A stretch of 64,000 nucleotides of DNA, taken from NCBI RefSeq assembly GCF_008014745.1, contig NZ_VPFD01000020.1, positions 1 to 64,000 on the forward strand. The letters are read 5' to 3'. The stretch is from Massilia arenae (GTDB lineage Bacteria > Pseudomonadota > Gammaproteobacteria > Burkholderiales > Burkholderiaceae_D). The notes under the pieces are model-generated. The model had not been told where the DNA came from. It saw only the letters and a list, made by a program, of their open reading frames with translations, and ran no database searches. Position numbers and translations under genes: made by a program. Position 1 is the first letter of the stretch. Each line of letters opens with the position of its first letter. Of the stretch, positions 10,040 to 18,734 are shown piece after piece.

Positions 10040-11488
10040 ATGTTTGCAGCCGTCGACCTCGGGTCCAACAGCTTTCGCCTGCACATCGGCGAGCCGCTCG
10101 GCGCCCGCATGCACATCGTGCGCACCGCGCGCGACCCGCTCCGCCTGGCGGCGGGACTCGACAGCAACAACATGCTCACCGAGGCGGCGATGCGCGGCGC
10201 GGTCGCCTGCCTGCACGACTTCCGCAAGATCCTCGACGAGTACCACCTCGACGCCGTGCGCGTGGTCGCCACCAATACCATGCGCGTGGCGAAGAACGCC
10301 GACCAGCTGCTGCCGCAGCTCGAGGCGGCGATCGGGTATCCGATCGAGATCATCTCGGGCGAAGAAGAAGGCCGCCTGATCTATATGGGCGTGACGCGCG
10401 CCATCGAGCGCCAGGACGAGCGGCGGCTGGTGATCGACATCGGCGGCGGTTCGACCGAGGTCATCGCCGGCACCGGCCCCGAGATCCACCTGGTCGAGTC
10501 GTTCGGCATCGGCACCCAGCCTCAGGCCAGGAACTATTTCCCGGACGGCCGCATCACCGCGCGCGCCTTCGATGCCGCCGTCACCGCGGCGCGCGCCCGC
10601 TTCGAGGACGCCGCCTCGCTCTACCACGCCCAGGGCTGGGACGCCGCCTATGGCTCGTCCGGCACCATGCGCGCCATTTCGGAAGTCATCGGCCGCAATG
10701 CGATCGGCGACGGCACGGTGTCGCAGGCCAGCCTGCACGCCTTGCGCGACATCCTGATCGAGCTGGGCCACGTGGACGCCTTCGCGCTGCAGGGCGTCAA
10801 GCGCGACCGGGTGCCGGTGATGGTGGGCGGCCTGACGGTGCTCATCGGCGCCATGCAGGAGCTGAAGGTCGAGCGCCTGCATGCGGTCAATGCCGGGCTG
10901 CGCCTGGGCGTGCTGTCCGACCTCGAGCTGCGCGCCAACCGGCGCGACCGGCGCGACGCCGCGATCCGCTCCTGCATGCAGCGCTTCCGGGTCGACACCC
11001 AGCGCGCCCTGCGCACCTGCGGTATTGCGACCCTGCTGTACGAACGCCTGCAGCCGCAGGCCGACAGCCAGCCGCACTACCTGGCCTGGAGCGCCATGCT
11101 GCACGAGATCGGCCTGGCCATCTCGATGAGCGGGTCTCACAAGCACGGCGCCTATATCGTCGAGCATGCCGACCTGGGCGGCTTCACGACGCGCGAGCAG
11201 CGCCTGCTGGCGACCCTGGTGCTGGGACAGAAGGGTAATCTGCGCAAGATCCGCGAAGCGCTGGTCGAGCCCGACCTGGCCAAGGCGGTGCTGGCGCTGC
11301 GGCTGGCGGTGGTGTTGATGCATGCGCGCGCCGACAACGACATCGGCAGCCTGCGCCTGCGCATGAAGGGCAAGATCGAGATCGACCTGCCGCCGGAACT
11401 GCTGGCGCGGCATCCGACGCTGGCGCCCTGGTTCGAGAAGGAAGAGTGCAGCTGGAACGACGTGGGGATCGCGTTCCAGGCGAAGTGA
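10040..11488 (+). CDS. ppx: Exopolyphosphatase (Ppx/GppA family)
   Basis: Releases phosphate from the ends of inorganic polyphosphate; relatives also hydrolyse pppGpp. The 482-residue protein has the actin-like fold signatures AAVDLGSNSFRLHI at the N-terminus, a conserved GEEEGRLIY segment and DIGGGSTEVIAG near 132-143, then a C-terminal helical HD-like region (AMLHEIGLAIS). A longer frame begins at 9944, but GAAAGGA lies just before the ATG at 10040 and the family starts at this point. The polyphosphate kinase gene lies on the opposite strand downstream. Confidence 0.93.
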   Translation: MFAAVDLGSNSFRLHIGEPLGARMHIVRTARDPLRLAAGLDSNNMLTEAAMRGAVACLHDFRKILDEYHLDAVRVVATNTMRVAKNADQLLPQLEAAIGYPIEIISGEEEGRLIYMGVTRAIERQDERRLVIDIGGGSTEVIAGTGPEIHLVESFGIGTQPQARNYFPDGRITARAFDAAVTAARARFEDAASLYHAQGWDAAYGSSGTMRAISEVIGRNAIGDGTVSQASLHALRDILIELGHVDAFALQGVKRDRVPVMVGGLTVLIGAMQELKVERLHAVNAGLRLGVLSDLELRANRRDRRDAAIRSCMQRFRVDTQRALRTCGIATLLYERLQPQADSQPHYLAWSAMLHEIGLAISMSGSHKHGAYIVEHADLGGFTTREQRLLATLVLGQKGNLRKIREALVEPDLAKAVLALRLAVVLMHARADNDIGSLRLRMKGKIEIDLPPELLARHPTLAPWFEKEECSWNDVGIAFQAK

Positions 11489-11519
11489 GGTCGATGCTGG
11501 CCACGCGCGCCTGCTTAGT

Positions 11520-11624
11520 CGTCGTTCCCGCGCAGGCGGGAACCTAAGTTTCTCGAGTAGTTGGCAGCATCAAACACACCCTCGGCGCGAGCACACTTGG
11601 GTTCCCGCCTTCGCGGGAACGACG
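11520..11624. repeat. Pair of inverted REP-type palindromes (BIME-like)
   Basis: Two 29-base copies, 11520-11548 and 11596-11624, are reverse complements of each other with two mismatches. Each contains a short hairpin made of GTTCCCGC and GCGGGAAC arms. They fill the gap between the convergent ppx and sixA genes and could act as a two-way transcription end or mRNA-stability element. This is the usual arrangement of REP/BIME repeats mobilised by REP-associated transposases. Confidence 0.75.
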
Positions 11625-11651
11625 TGCAGAGGTTCGTGGTTTCGTTCAGCC

Positions 11652-12110
11652 TTAGCGCAATTTGCCGATCACATCCGGCCCCGCCACCAGCCGGATATAC
11701 GGAACGCCATCTGCCTCCTTGTGTTCGATCCAGAACACGCCCGCCTTGCGGATGCGCCAATCCTGCTTGTCCCCGCACAGCACCATCGACGCCACCTGGC
11801 CCAGCAGCGGCTGGTGGCCGACGATCAACGCCGGCTGGCGGTGCTCGGGCCAGCCGCAGGCTCCGATGATCGCTTCCGCGCTCGATTCGGTGCTCAGCGC
11901 TTCCACCACCTCGTAGCGCCGTCCCAGCGCCTCCACCGTCTGGATGCAGCGCGTGGCGGGGCTCACCAGGATGCGGCAGGCCGGCGGCAGCTTGCGGTCC
12001 AGCCAGGCGCCCATGCGCGCGGCGTGGCGTTGGCCCTTGGGCGTCAGTTCGCGTGAGGCGTCCGGCTCTCCCGGCTCGGCCTCAGCGTGGCGCCACAGGA
12101 TCAGTTCCAT
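11652..12110 (-). CDS. sixA: SixA-type phosphohistidine phosphatase
   Basis: A 152-residue histidine-phosphatase-superfamily protein with the catalytic opening LILWRHAEAEPG (RHA near residue 7), the second-half ALIVGHQPLLGQV with the other active-site His, and SPATRCIQT between them. SixA removes phosphate from phosphohistidine of phosphotransfer domains. Its start overlaps the end of ppk1 by 29 bases, so the two are co-transcribed, a common pairing in betaproteobacteria. Confidence 0.88.
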   Translation of the reverse strand: MELILWRHAEAEPGEPDASRELTPKGQRHAARMGAWLDRKLPPACRILVSPATRCIQTVEALGRRYEVVEALSTESSAEAIIGACGWPEHRQPALIVGHQPLLGQVASMVLCGDKQDWRIRKAGVFWIEHKEADGVPYIRLVAGPDVIGKLR

Positions 12111-14244
12111 TGTCGTTTTCCTTGTCGTCGGTATCGTTATTGAGGTTGGCGGCGCCCAGCAGCTCCATCAGCACCTGTTGTGCGCTGTACTGCCCCTGCT
12201 TGCCGCGCGCCTTGCGGCGGCGGTAGCGGCCGTCCGGCGCCAGCTCCCAGGCATTGACGTTGTCTTTCAGGTAGGGCTGCAGGCCTTCGCGCATTACGCG
12301 CCGCTTGAGCGCGGTCGAGCGGATCGGGAATGCCACTTCGACCCGGCGGAACAGGTTGCGGTTCATCCAGTCGGCGCTGCTGAGCACCACGTCGTGCTTC
12401 AGGTCGTTGCGGAAATAGAAGATGCGGGTGTGCTCCAAAAAGCGGCCGACGATCGAGCGCACCTTGATGTTCTCGGACAGGCCGTCCACGCCCGGTCGCA
12501 GCGCACAGGCGCCGCGGATGATGAGGTCGATCTTGACCCCGGCATTCGAGGCCTCGTACAGCGCCTTGATCACCGACTCGTCGGTGAGGGAGTTCATCTT
12601 GGCGATGATGCGGCCCGGCCGGCCGTGGCGCGCGATGTCGGCTTCCTGGCGGATCGCGCGCACGACTTCCTTCTGCAGCGAGAACGGCGCCAGCCAGATG
12701 CTCGACAGCTGCTTGGGCCGGGTCATACTGGTGAGGTGGATGAAGACTTCGTTGACGTCCGAGGTCAGGTCCGGGTCGGCCGTCAAGAGCCCCATATCGG
12801 TGTAGAACTTGGCCGTCGTCGGGTTGTAGTTGCCGGTGCCGAGGTGGGCGTAGCGGCGCAGTCCACTGGGCTCGCGGCGCAGCACCAGGGCCATCTTGGC
12901 ATGCGTCTTGAGGCCGACCACGCCATACACCACCTGGGCCCCGGCCTGTTCGAGCTTCTCGGCCCAGTTGATGTTGGCCTCCTCGTCGAAGCGCGCCATC
13001 AGCTCGACGATGACGGTCACTTCCTTGCCGCGCCGCGCGGCCTCGATCAGGGCCTCGACCAGTTCCGAATTGCTGCCGGCGCGGTAGATGGTCTGCTTGA
13101 TCGCCACCACGTTCGGATCGGCCGCCGCGCAGGCGATGAAGTTGATCACCGGCTGGAACGACTCGAACGGGTGGTGCAGCAGCGCGTCGTGCTTGCGCAG
13201 CGTGGCGAACAGGTCGGGGCCGGACAGCTTGCCGGCATAGCCGGGGACGAACGGCGGGAATTTCAGCTCGGCCTGGTCGTTGGCGTTGACGATCTCCAGC
13301 AGGCGGCCCAGGTTGACCGGGCCGTCGACCTTGAACAGGCGGCTGCGGTCGATCTGGAACTGGTTGAGCAAGAAGTTCGACAGGTGCTCGGGGCAGGAGC
13401 GGCCTACCTCGAGTCGTACGGCGAAGCCGTACTGGCGGCCATGCAGTTCGCTCTGCAGCGCCTGGCGCAGGTTCTTGACTTCTTCCTCGTCGACCCACAG
13501 GTCGCTGTTGCGGGTGACGCGGAACTGCGAGTAAGAGACCACTTCGCGCCCGGTGAACAGGTCGGCCATATGGGCCTGGATCACCGACGACAGCAAGCAG
13601 TAGGAGGCGCCTTTCTTGTCCGACAGCTCGTCCGGCAGCCGGATCACGCGCGGCAGCACGCGCGGCGCCTTCATGATGGCGATGCCCGATCCGCGCCCGA
13701 ACGCATCCTTGCCGGCGAGTTCCACGATGAAGTTCAGGCTTTTGTTGATCACGCGCGGGAAGGGGTGGGCCGGGTCGAGCCCGATCGGCGTGAGCAGCGG
13801 GCGCACTTCGCGGTCGAAGTATTGCTTGACCCAGGCGCGCTGGGCGGCGTTGCGCTCGCTGCGGTGCAGCAGGTGGATGCCGTGCTCGGACAGCTGCGGC
13901 AGGATCTCGGTGTTGAACAGGCTGTACTGGCGCGCGATCAGGTGACGGCATTCGGCGCTGGCGCGTTCCAGGCTGGCCGTGAGGCCATCGGGCAGGGCGC
14001 CGCTGGCGCGGTCGAGCTGGTACTGTGCCAGCAGGCTGGCGACCCGCACTTCGAAGAATTCATCCAGGTTGCTGGCCACGATGCACAGAAAGCGCAGGCG
14101 TTCGAGCAGGGGCACCGACGGGTCTTCGGCCTGGGCCAGCACGCGGCGGTTGAATTCGAGCAGCGACAGTTCGCGGTTCAGATAGGCGCCGCCGTCGGAA
14201 AATTGTTTGAGCTCAGCCTCGATGGCCTTTTTCTTCATATCCAT
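12082..14244 (-). CDS. ppk1: Polyphosphate kinase 1
   Basis: Makes inorganic polyphosphate from ATP. The 720-residue product has the N-terminal PPK domain (LNRELSLLEFNRRVLAQAED) and two phospholipase-D-like catalytic halves, with VELMARFDEEANI, THAKMALV carrying an active-site His, and AHLGTGNYNPTTAKFYTD. A longer frame starts at 14328; MDMKKKAIEAELK at 14244 is preferred because the upstream part is not family-like and a Pho-box promoter maps just upstream of 14244. The opposing ppx gene gives the reverse reaction, and sixA follows in the same transcript. Confidence 0.95.
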   Translation of the reverse strand: MDMKKKAIEAELKQFSDGGAYLNRELSLLEFNRRVLAQAEDPSVPLLERLRFLCIVASNLDEFFEVRVASLLAQYQLDRASGALPDGLTASLERASAECRHLIARQYSLFNTEILPQLSEHGIHLLHRSERNAAQRAWVKQYFDREVRPLLTPIGLDPAHPFPRVINKSLNFIVELAGKDAFGRGSGIAIMKAPRVLPRVIRLPDELSDKKGASYCLLSSVIQAHMADLFTGREVVSYSQFRVTRNSDLWVDEEEVKNLRQALQSELHGRQYGFAVRLEVGRSCPEHLSNFLLNQFQIDRSRLFKVDGPVNLGRLLEIVNANDQAELKFPPFVPGYAGKLSGPDLFATLRKHDALLHHPFESFQPVINFIACAAADPNVVAIKQTIYRAGSNSELVEALIEAARRGKEVTVIVELMARFDEEANINWAEKLEQAGAQVVYGVVGLKTHAKMALVLRREPSGLRRYAHLGTGNYNPTTAKFYTDMGLLTADPDLTSDVNEVFIHLTSMTRPKQLSSIWLAPFSLQKEVVRAIRQEADIARHGRPGRIIAKMNSLTDESVIKALYEASNAGVKIDLIIRGACALRPGVDGLSENIKVRSIVGRFLEHTRIFYFRNDLKHDVVLSSADWMNRNLFRRVEVAFPIRSTALKRRVMREGLQPYLKDNVNAWELAPDGRYRRRKARGKQGQYSAQQVLMELLGAANLNNDTDDKENDNGTDPVAPR

Positions 14245-14272
14245 ATTCTGCGGTCGTAGTCGTCCCGCAGGC

Positions 14273-14306
14273 AGTGTAGATGTCAAATATGACAGCCCGG
14301 TGACAC
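14273..14306 (-). promoter_or_regulatory. Pho box and -10 element before ppk1
   Basis: Reading the minus strand, GTGTCAC (14306-14300), a four-base spacer and CTGTCAT (14295-14289) form two seven-base direct repeats with an 11-base period, matching the PhoB consensus CTGTCAY-N4-CTGTCAY at 13 of 14 positions. A -10 like TACACT (14278-14273) follows after 10 bases, the spacing seen where PhoB replaces the -35 contact. The start would fall about 20 bases before the ppk1 ATG. Confidence 0.62.
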
Positions 14307-14403
14307 TCGTCCCCGCCGCTGCCGCCATTTCCTTAATGAACTGCTAAGCCTCCTATCGAAGGCGGCGGCTATGCTTGGCGCTCCATTCACCGAGGAGTCG
14401 TCC

Positions 14404-15078
14404 ATGAAAAACTTCGTCCGCGCCAACAAGGGCTTCCTGATGTTCCTGCTGTTGTTCGGCGTGTTTCGCAGCGCGGTGGCCGACTGGAGCCCGATCCCGA
14501 GCGGCTCGATGCGCCCCAATCTGCTCGAGGGCGACGTGGTGCTGATCAACCGCATGGCCTTCGACCTCAAGATACCATTGACTGAGCACAGCGTGGCGCA
14601 CCTGGGCGAGCCGGCGCGCGGCGACATGGTCGTGTTCCATTCGCCGGACGACGACATGCGCCTGATCAAGCGCGTGCTGGCGGTGCCGGGCGACCTGGTC
14701 GAAATGCGCAACGACCGCCTGTTCGTCAATGGCGAAGGCGCCAGTTACGCGGTGCTGGGCGAGGCGCGTGAGCGCAGCCGCGGCATCGAGGTCGGCGCGA
14801 TCCGCATGGAAGAGCAGGTGGCCGGCACGCGCCAGCGCATCCAGGTCTTGCTGGGCGTGCCGGCGCCGCGCAGCTTCGCGCCGCAGCGCATCCCGGCCGG
14901 CCAGTACCTGATGTTGGGCGACAACCGCAACGACAGCGCTGATTCGCGCGTTATCGGCCTGGTGCCGCGCGAGAAGCTGATCGGCCGCGCCGAACGGATC
15001 CTGGTGTCGGCCGCCTACCAGGAGAACTGGATGCCGCGCCTGGACCGCTTCGGCATGTCGCTGCGTGAGGATCGGTGA
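14404..15078 (+). CDS. lepB: Signal peptidase I
   Basis: Cleaves signal peptides of exported preproteins at the inner membrane. The 224-residue product has one N-terminal membrane helix (about 11-27), the serine nucleophile in PSGSM (Ser35), the lysine general base in RLIKRVLAVPGD (Lys89), and the family box GDNRNDSADSR. It is shorter than enterobacterial LepB, which has two helices. The ATG at 14404 follows GAGGA, and the longer frame to 14371 has no support. In some betaproteobacteria the housekeeping lepB lies with lepA and rnc; that context is absent here, so this may be an additional copy. Confidence 0.88.
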   Translation: MKNFVRANKGFLMFLLLFGVFRSAVADWSPIPSGSMRPNLLEGDVVLINRMAFDLKIPLTEHSVAHLGEPARGDMVVFHSPDDDMRLIKRVLAVPGDLVEMRNDRLFVNGEGASYAVLGEARERSRGIEVGAIRMEEQVAGTRQRIQVLLGVPAPRSFAPQRIPAGQYLMLGDNRNDSADSRVIGLVPREKLIGRAERILVSAAYQENWMPRLDRFGMSLREDR

Positions 15079-15163
15079 AGATTGGCGGGATCGAAATAGC
15101 GTACAATCGCGCCCCCCAATGGCGCATCCTGCGGTGTTGGCAATGATCCCGAAAGTGCAGTAC

Positions 15164-16357
15164 ATGCAAAAGCTCCTCACCGTCATCCTCGCCTGCCTCG
15201 GCATGATCGGCGCCCTGGCCATCGACACCTATCTGCCGTCGATGCCGGCCATTGGCGTCGAATTCGGGGTCGGCCCGGTGGCCGTGCAGCAGACCCTGAG
15301 CGTGTTCCTGTTCACGTTCGCCTTCATGATGCTGTTCTACGGCACCCTGTCGGATTCCTTCGGCCGTCGCCCCGTGATCCTGGCTGCGCTGTCGGTCTAC
15401 ACGCTGGCCTCGATCGGCGCGGCCTGGGCGCCGAGCTTCGGCTGGCTGCTGGTGTTCCGCGCGCTGCAGGGCCTGTCGGCCGGCGCCGGCTCGGTGATCG
15501 GCCAGGCCATCGTGCAGGACCGTTTTTCGGGCGCGCAAGCCCAGCGCATGATGTCGCACATCATGATGGTGTTCGGCCTGGCGCCGGCCATCGCCCCGAT
15601 CCTGGGCGGCTGGCTGCACGTGACCTTCGGCTGGCGCTCGTCCTTCGTGTTCCTGGCCGTGTTCGGCGCGGCGATGATCCTGATGGTCATGAAGCTGCTG
15701 CCGGAAAGCCTGCCGGTCGAGAAGCGCCAGGCCTTCCACCCCGGCACCATCGGCCGCAACTACCTGATGGTGCTGCGCAACCCGCAATTCGTGTTCCTGG
15801 CGCTGTCGGTGGGCCTGGCTTTCAGCGGCCTGTCGCTCTACATCGGCTCGGCCTCGAACTTCGTGATGGAGATCCTGGGCCTGCCCGAGACGGCGTTCGC
15901 GTGGATGTTCATCCCGCTGGTGGGCGGCATGGTGGTGGGCTCGGCCTGGGGCGGCAAGCGCGCCCACAGCTCGACCCCGCGCGGCATGATGTGGACCGGC
16001 TACGCCGTGATGACGCTGGGCGTGGTGCTCAACGTCGGTTATCACGGGCTGTTCCCGGCCAGCGTGCCATGGTCGGTGCTGCCGCTGTTCGTGTACACCT
16101 TCGGCCTGGCGGTGGCGATGCCGGCGGTGCAGCTGACCGCGATGGGCCTGTTCCCGAGCAACCGCGGCCTGGCCTCGTCGATGGTCGGCTTCATCCAGAT
16201 GATGTCGTTCGCGCTGGTGTCGGGCCTGGTGGCGCCGCTGCTGTTCGACAGTGCCCTGAAACTGGCGCTGGGCGTGGCGGGCGGCCTGCTACTGAGCTTT
16301 GGCGCCTGGCGCCTGTCGGTGCGTACCGCCGCCGCGCCTGCCGTATCGGGCGCCTGA
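15164..16357 (+). CDS. Bcr/CflA-family multidrug efflux transporter (MFS)
   Basis: A 397-residue, 12-helix major facilitator of the drug/proton antiporter type. Signatures include LAIDTYLPSMPAIG in the first helix region, YGTLSDSFGRRPVIL in the loop between helices 2 and 3, and LVFRALQGLSAGAGSVIGQAIVQD (motif C region). Family members export bicyclomycin, chloramphenicol or related compounds; the natural substrate is unknown. Several in-frame ATGs occur upstream (15065, 15143); the one at 15164 starts just before the first helix. A membrane-protein gene follows after three bases, so the gene probably heads a three-gene operon. Confidence 0.85.
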   Translation: MQKLLTVILACLGMIGALAIDTYLPSMPAIGVEFGVGPVAVQQTLSVFLFTFAFMMLFYGTLSDSFGRRPVILAALSVYTLASIGAAWAPSFGWLLVFRALQGLSAGAGSVIGQAIVQDRFSGAQAQRMMSHIMMVFGLAPAIAPILGGWLHVTFGWRSSFVFLAVFGAAMILMVMKLLPESLPVEKRQAFHPGTIGRNYLMVLRNPQFVFLALSVGLAFSGLSLYIGSASNFVMEILGLPETAFAWMFIPLVGGMVVGSAWGGKRAHSSTPRGMMWTGYAVMTLGVVLNVGYHGLFPASVPWSVLPLFVYTFGLAVAMPAVQLTAMGLFPSNRGLASSMVGFIQMMSFALVSGLVAPLLFDSALKLALGVAGGLLLSFGAWRLSVRTAAAPAVSGA

Positions 16358-16360
16358 TCC

Positions 16361-17554
16361 GTGCTGGCGAGCGTTGGGACACCCTTCCTCGCCCTGTTCG
16401 CGCTGCGCCGGCGCTATCTGCGCGAACAGTCGCAGGCGCTGTATCGGCGCTACGGCCACGCGATCGCCATTTTCGGCGCCTTCCTTTCCCTGGTATTGAT
16501 CGAGCAGCCGTCCGTGCTGGCGGCGCCGATCCTGCACTTCTGGCGCGATCCGCTCGACCTGGGCGCCAGCCTGGCCCACGTCGCCGGGTGGCTGATGGTG
16601 GTGGTCCTGTGGGCGCGCGTGCACCGCGCTTTCGTGCGCGGCGCGGCGTTTGCCGTGTTCGCCCGCAGCGGCAGCCATGGACACCGTCTCGCGCCCATGC
16701 TCGACCTGGCGCTGCTGCTCGTTGCGCTGCAGTGGTTCGCCATTCCGTTCGCCATCGCGGCCTGGGTGGTGCTCGCGGCCGGCACCGGAACGATCCTGTT
16801 CTGGGCCAGCTTCGGCGTCATGCTGCTGGCGACGATGGCGGCGGGCCGCGCCGCGGTGTTCGGGGCAGGGCGAGCGTCGCTTGTCCGCTTGGCGGCCGCG
16901 CTGGCGCTGCTGGTGTCGGCGCCGCCCCTGGGCGGCTGGCCGCTGTTCATTTCGCTGGGCTTGCTGGCGTTCGACCTGGCGCGAGCGCCCGCGGCGCGCG
17001 TGCCGACGGCTGTCGATCACGGCGTCACCGGCAGGTTGCGCGGCCCCGGCCTCTGGTTCCTGTTCCTGCTGCATGGCCGCTCCCTGTGGCGCGCCCACTT
17101 GCACGTGGCCCTGGCGCGGATTGGCTTGACGGTATTCGTGCACGCGCTGTGCTGGTGGCTGATCCATCGCGTCGGCAAGCAGCAGGATGCCGCCGGCTTC
17201 ATCAAGCTGGCCTGGTGCGCCAGCGCGTACTGGCTGGCAGGCCTGTATTACGCGTTCTGGCAGGCGCGCCAGCCGCTCCAACCCTTTTTGCGCAGCCTGC
17301 CGTTCGGCGTGGCCCGGACGCTGGCGGCCGAGCAGCTGGTGGTGCTGGGGCTGAGCGCGGCATTGTCGGGCCTGGCCTGGCTGGCCCATGCACTGGCGCC
17401 GGCCGGGAGTCCGGACCTGACGCCCTGGCTACTGCGCTGCGCCGCTTGTTCGCTACTGCTGCTCGCGCTGCTCGGCGCGCCGATCCTGCAGCGGCACCGG
17501 TATGGCGTGCCGATGAAGGTCGCGCTGACGGTCGCAGCCCTTCTCTTGATATAA
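16361..17554 (+). CDS. Polytopic membrane protein, probable ABC permease of unknown substrate
   Basis: A 397-residue protein starting at GTG 16361, three bases after the transporter stop. It contains roughly 9-10 hydrophobic segments and short basic loops. I recognise no named family in its sequence. The gene for an isolated ABC ATPase lies 9 bases downstream, which makes this the likely membrane partner. The composition is very rich in Ala and Leu, as usual for high-GC membrane proteins. Export of an unknown compound or a role in membrane biogenesis are both possible. Confidence 0.6.
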   Translation: MLASVGTPFLALFALRRRYLREQSQALYRRYGHAIAIFGAFLSLVLIEQPSVLAAPILHFWRDPLDLGASLAHVAGWLMVVVLWARVHRAFVRGAAFAVFARSGSHGHRLAPMLDLALLLVALQWFAIPFAIAAWVVLAAGTGTILFWASFGVMLLATMAAGRAAVFGAGRASLVRLAAALALLVSAPPLGGWPLFISLGLLAFDLARAPAARVPTAVDHGVTGRLRGPGLWFLFLLHGRSLWRAHLHVALARIGLTVFVHALCWWLIHRVGKQQDAAGFIKLAWCASAYWLAGLYYAFWQARQPLQPFLRSLPFGVARTLAAEQLVVLGLSAALSGLAWLAHALAPAGSPDLTPWLLRCAACSLLLLALLGAPILQRHRYGVPMKVALTVAALLLI

Positions 17555-17563
17555 GGACGTTAG

Positions 17564-18190
17564 ATGACCATCCTACTGGCAGCCGAAGGACTCGGCATGC
17601 GCTTCGGCGCCCGGGTGCTGTTCGAGAAACTCGACCTGGCGCTTGGCGCCGGCGCGGTAGCCCTGGTCGGCGGCAACGGCGCCGGCAAGTCGACGCTGCT
17701 GTCGCTGCTGGCCGGGATCGAGGCGCCGCAGGCGGGCAGGGTGGCGGTCTGCGGCCACGATCTGGCCAGCCAGGGCCGCGCCGCGCGCGCCAGCCTCGCC
17801 TATGTGCCGGACGAATCGGTCGCCTACGACTTCATGACCGGGGACGAGTTCCTGCGCATGGTGCAGGCCTTGCGCGGCTGCGCTGGGCCGGACCAGGAGC
17901 TGCTGGCCGGGTTCGGGATCGACGTCTATCTCGGCCTGCCGTTTCGCGACATGTCGCTCGGCACGCGCAAGAAATTCATGCTGGCCAGTGGCCTGATGGG
18001 AGGCGCGCCGGTGGTGCTGATGGATGAGCCGAGCAACGGCATCGATGCCGCCGCAAGGGCCTTCCTGGTCGCGCAGATCCGGGCGCACGAGCACACGCGC
18101 CTGATCCTGTTCTCGACCCACGACCAGGACCTGGTCGCGGCCGTCGGCGCGCGCGTGCTGGACCTGTCGGCGCCGGCACGGCGCGATTGA
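17564..18190 (+). CDS. ABC transporter ATP-binding protein
   Basis: A 208-residue ATPase subunit with Walker A GGNGAGKST (about 36-44), a signature region MSLGTRKKFMLASGLM in which the usual LSGGQ is replaced by SLGTR, and Walker B VVLMDEPSNGID with a switch His in FSTHDQD. The divergent signature is typical of ABC-2/CcmA-like exporters of the DRA type. It follows a polytopic membrane protein by 9 bases, and its stop directly abuts the convergent smpB stop. Confidence 0.85.
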   Translation: MTILLAAEGLGMRFGARVLFEKLDLALGAGAVALVGGNGAGKSTLLSLLAGIEAPQAGRVAVCGHDLASQGRAARASLAYVPDESVAYDFMTGDEFLRMVQALRGCAGPDQELLAGFGIDVYLGLPFRDMSLGTRKKFMLASGLMGGAPVVLMDEPSNGIDAAARAFLVAQIRAHEHTRLILFSTHDQDLVAAVGARVLDLSAPARRD

Positions 18191-18640
18191 TCAGCGGCGG
18201 TTGGTCTTCATCGCCTGGTTGACTTCGCGCTTGGCGTCGCGGTCCTTCTCGGTCGCGCGCTTGTCGTGCTGCTTCTTGCCCTTGGCCAGGCCGATCTCGC
18301 ACTTCACGCGGCCTTTCTTCATGTGCAGGTTGAGTGGCACCAGCGTGAAACCGGCGCGCTCGACCTTGCCGATGAGCTTGTCGATCTCGGCCCGGTGCAG
18401 CAGCAGCTTGCGCGAGCGCAGCGCCTCAGGGTGGCTAAAGGTGGAAGTCGTCGTCAACGCACTGACGTGCGCGCCGAACAGGTAGAGCTCGTTATTGCGC
18501 ACGAGCACATAGGCTTCCTTGATCTGCACCCGCCCTTCGCGGATGGCTTTTACTTCCCAACCCTCCAGCACCAGACCCGCTTCGTAGCGGTCTTCGATGA
18601 AGTAGTCAAAAAAGGCTTTTTTATTGTCAGCGATGCTCAT
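18191..18640 (-). CDS. smpB: SsrA-binding protein
   Basis: Delivers tmRNA to stalled ribosomes for trans-translation. The 149-residue product contains the family segments FDYFIEDRYEAGLVLEGWEVK and SIREGR-type (here AIREGRVQIKEAYV), then HDKR and a basic C-terminal tail (REVNQAMKTNRR) that reaches the ribosomal decoding centre. It is divergent from ratA by 94 bases, the standard order in betaproteobacteria. No tmRNA gene was found nearby. Confidence 0.96.
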   Translation of the reverse strand: MSIADNKKAFFDYFIEDRYEAGLVLEGWEVKAIREGRVQIKEAYVLVRNNELYLFGAHVSALTTTSTFSHPEALRSRKLLLHRAEIDKLIGKVERAGFTLVPLNLHMKKGRVKCEIGLAKGKKQHDKRATEKDRDAKREVNQAMKTNRR

Positions 18641-18734
18641 GAAAAGGCGAAAATTCGCGTGTCGGTTAAACTACTGCCATTGCGCCAACGAATGGCGCAT
18701 GTAAATGACCAACATCATAACAAACGGTTGACCA

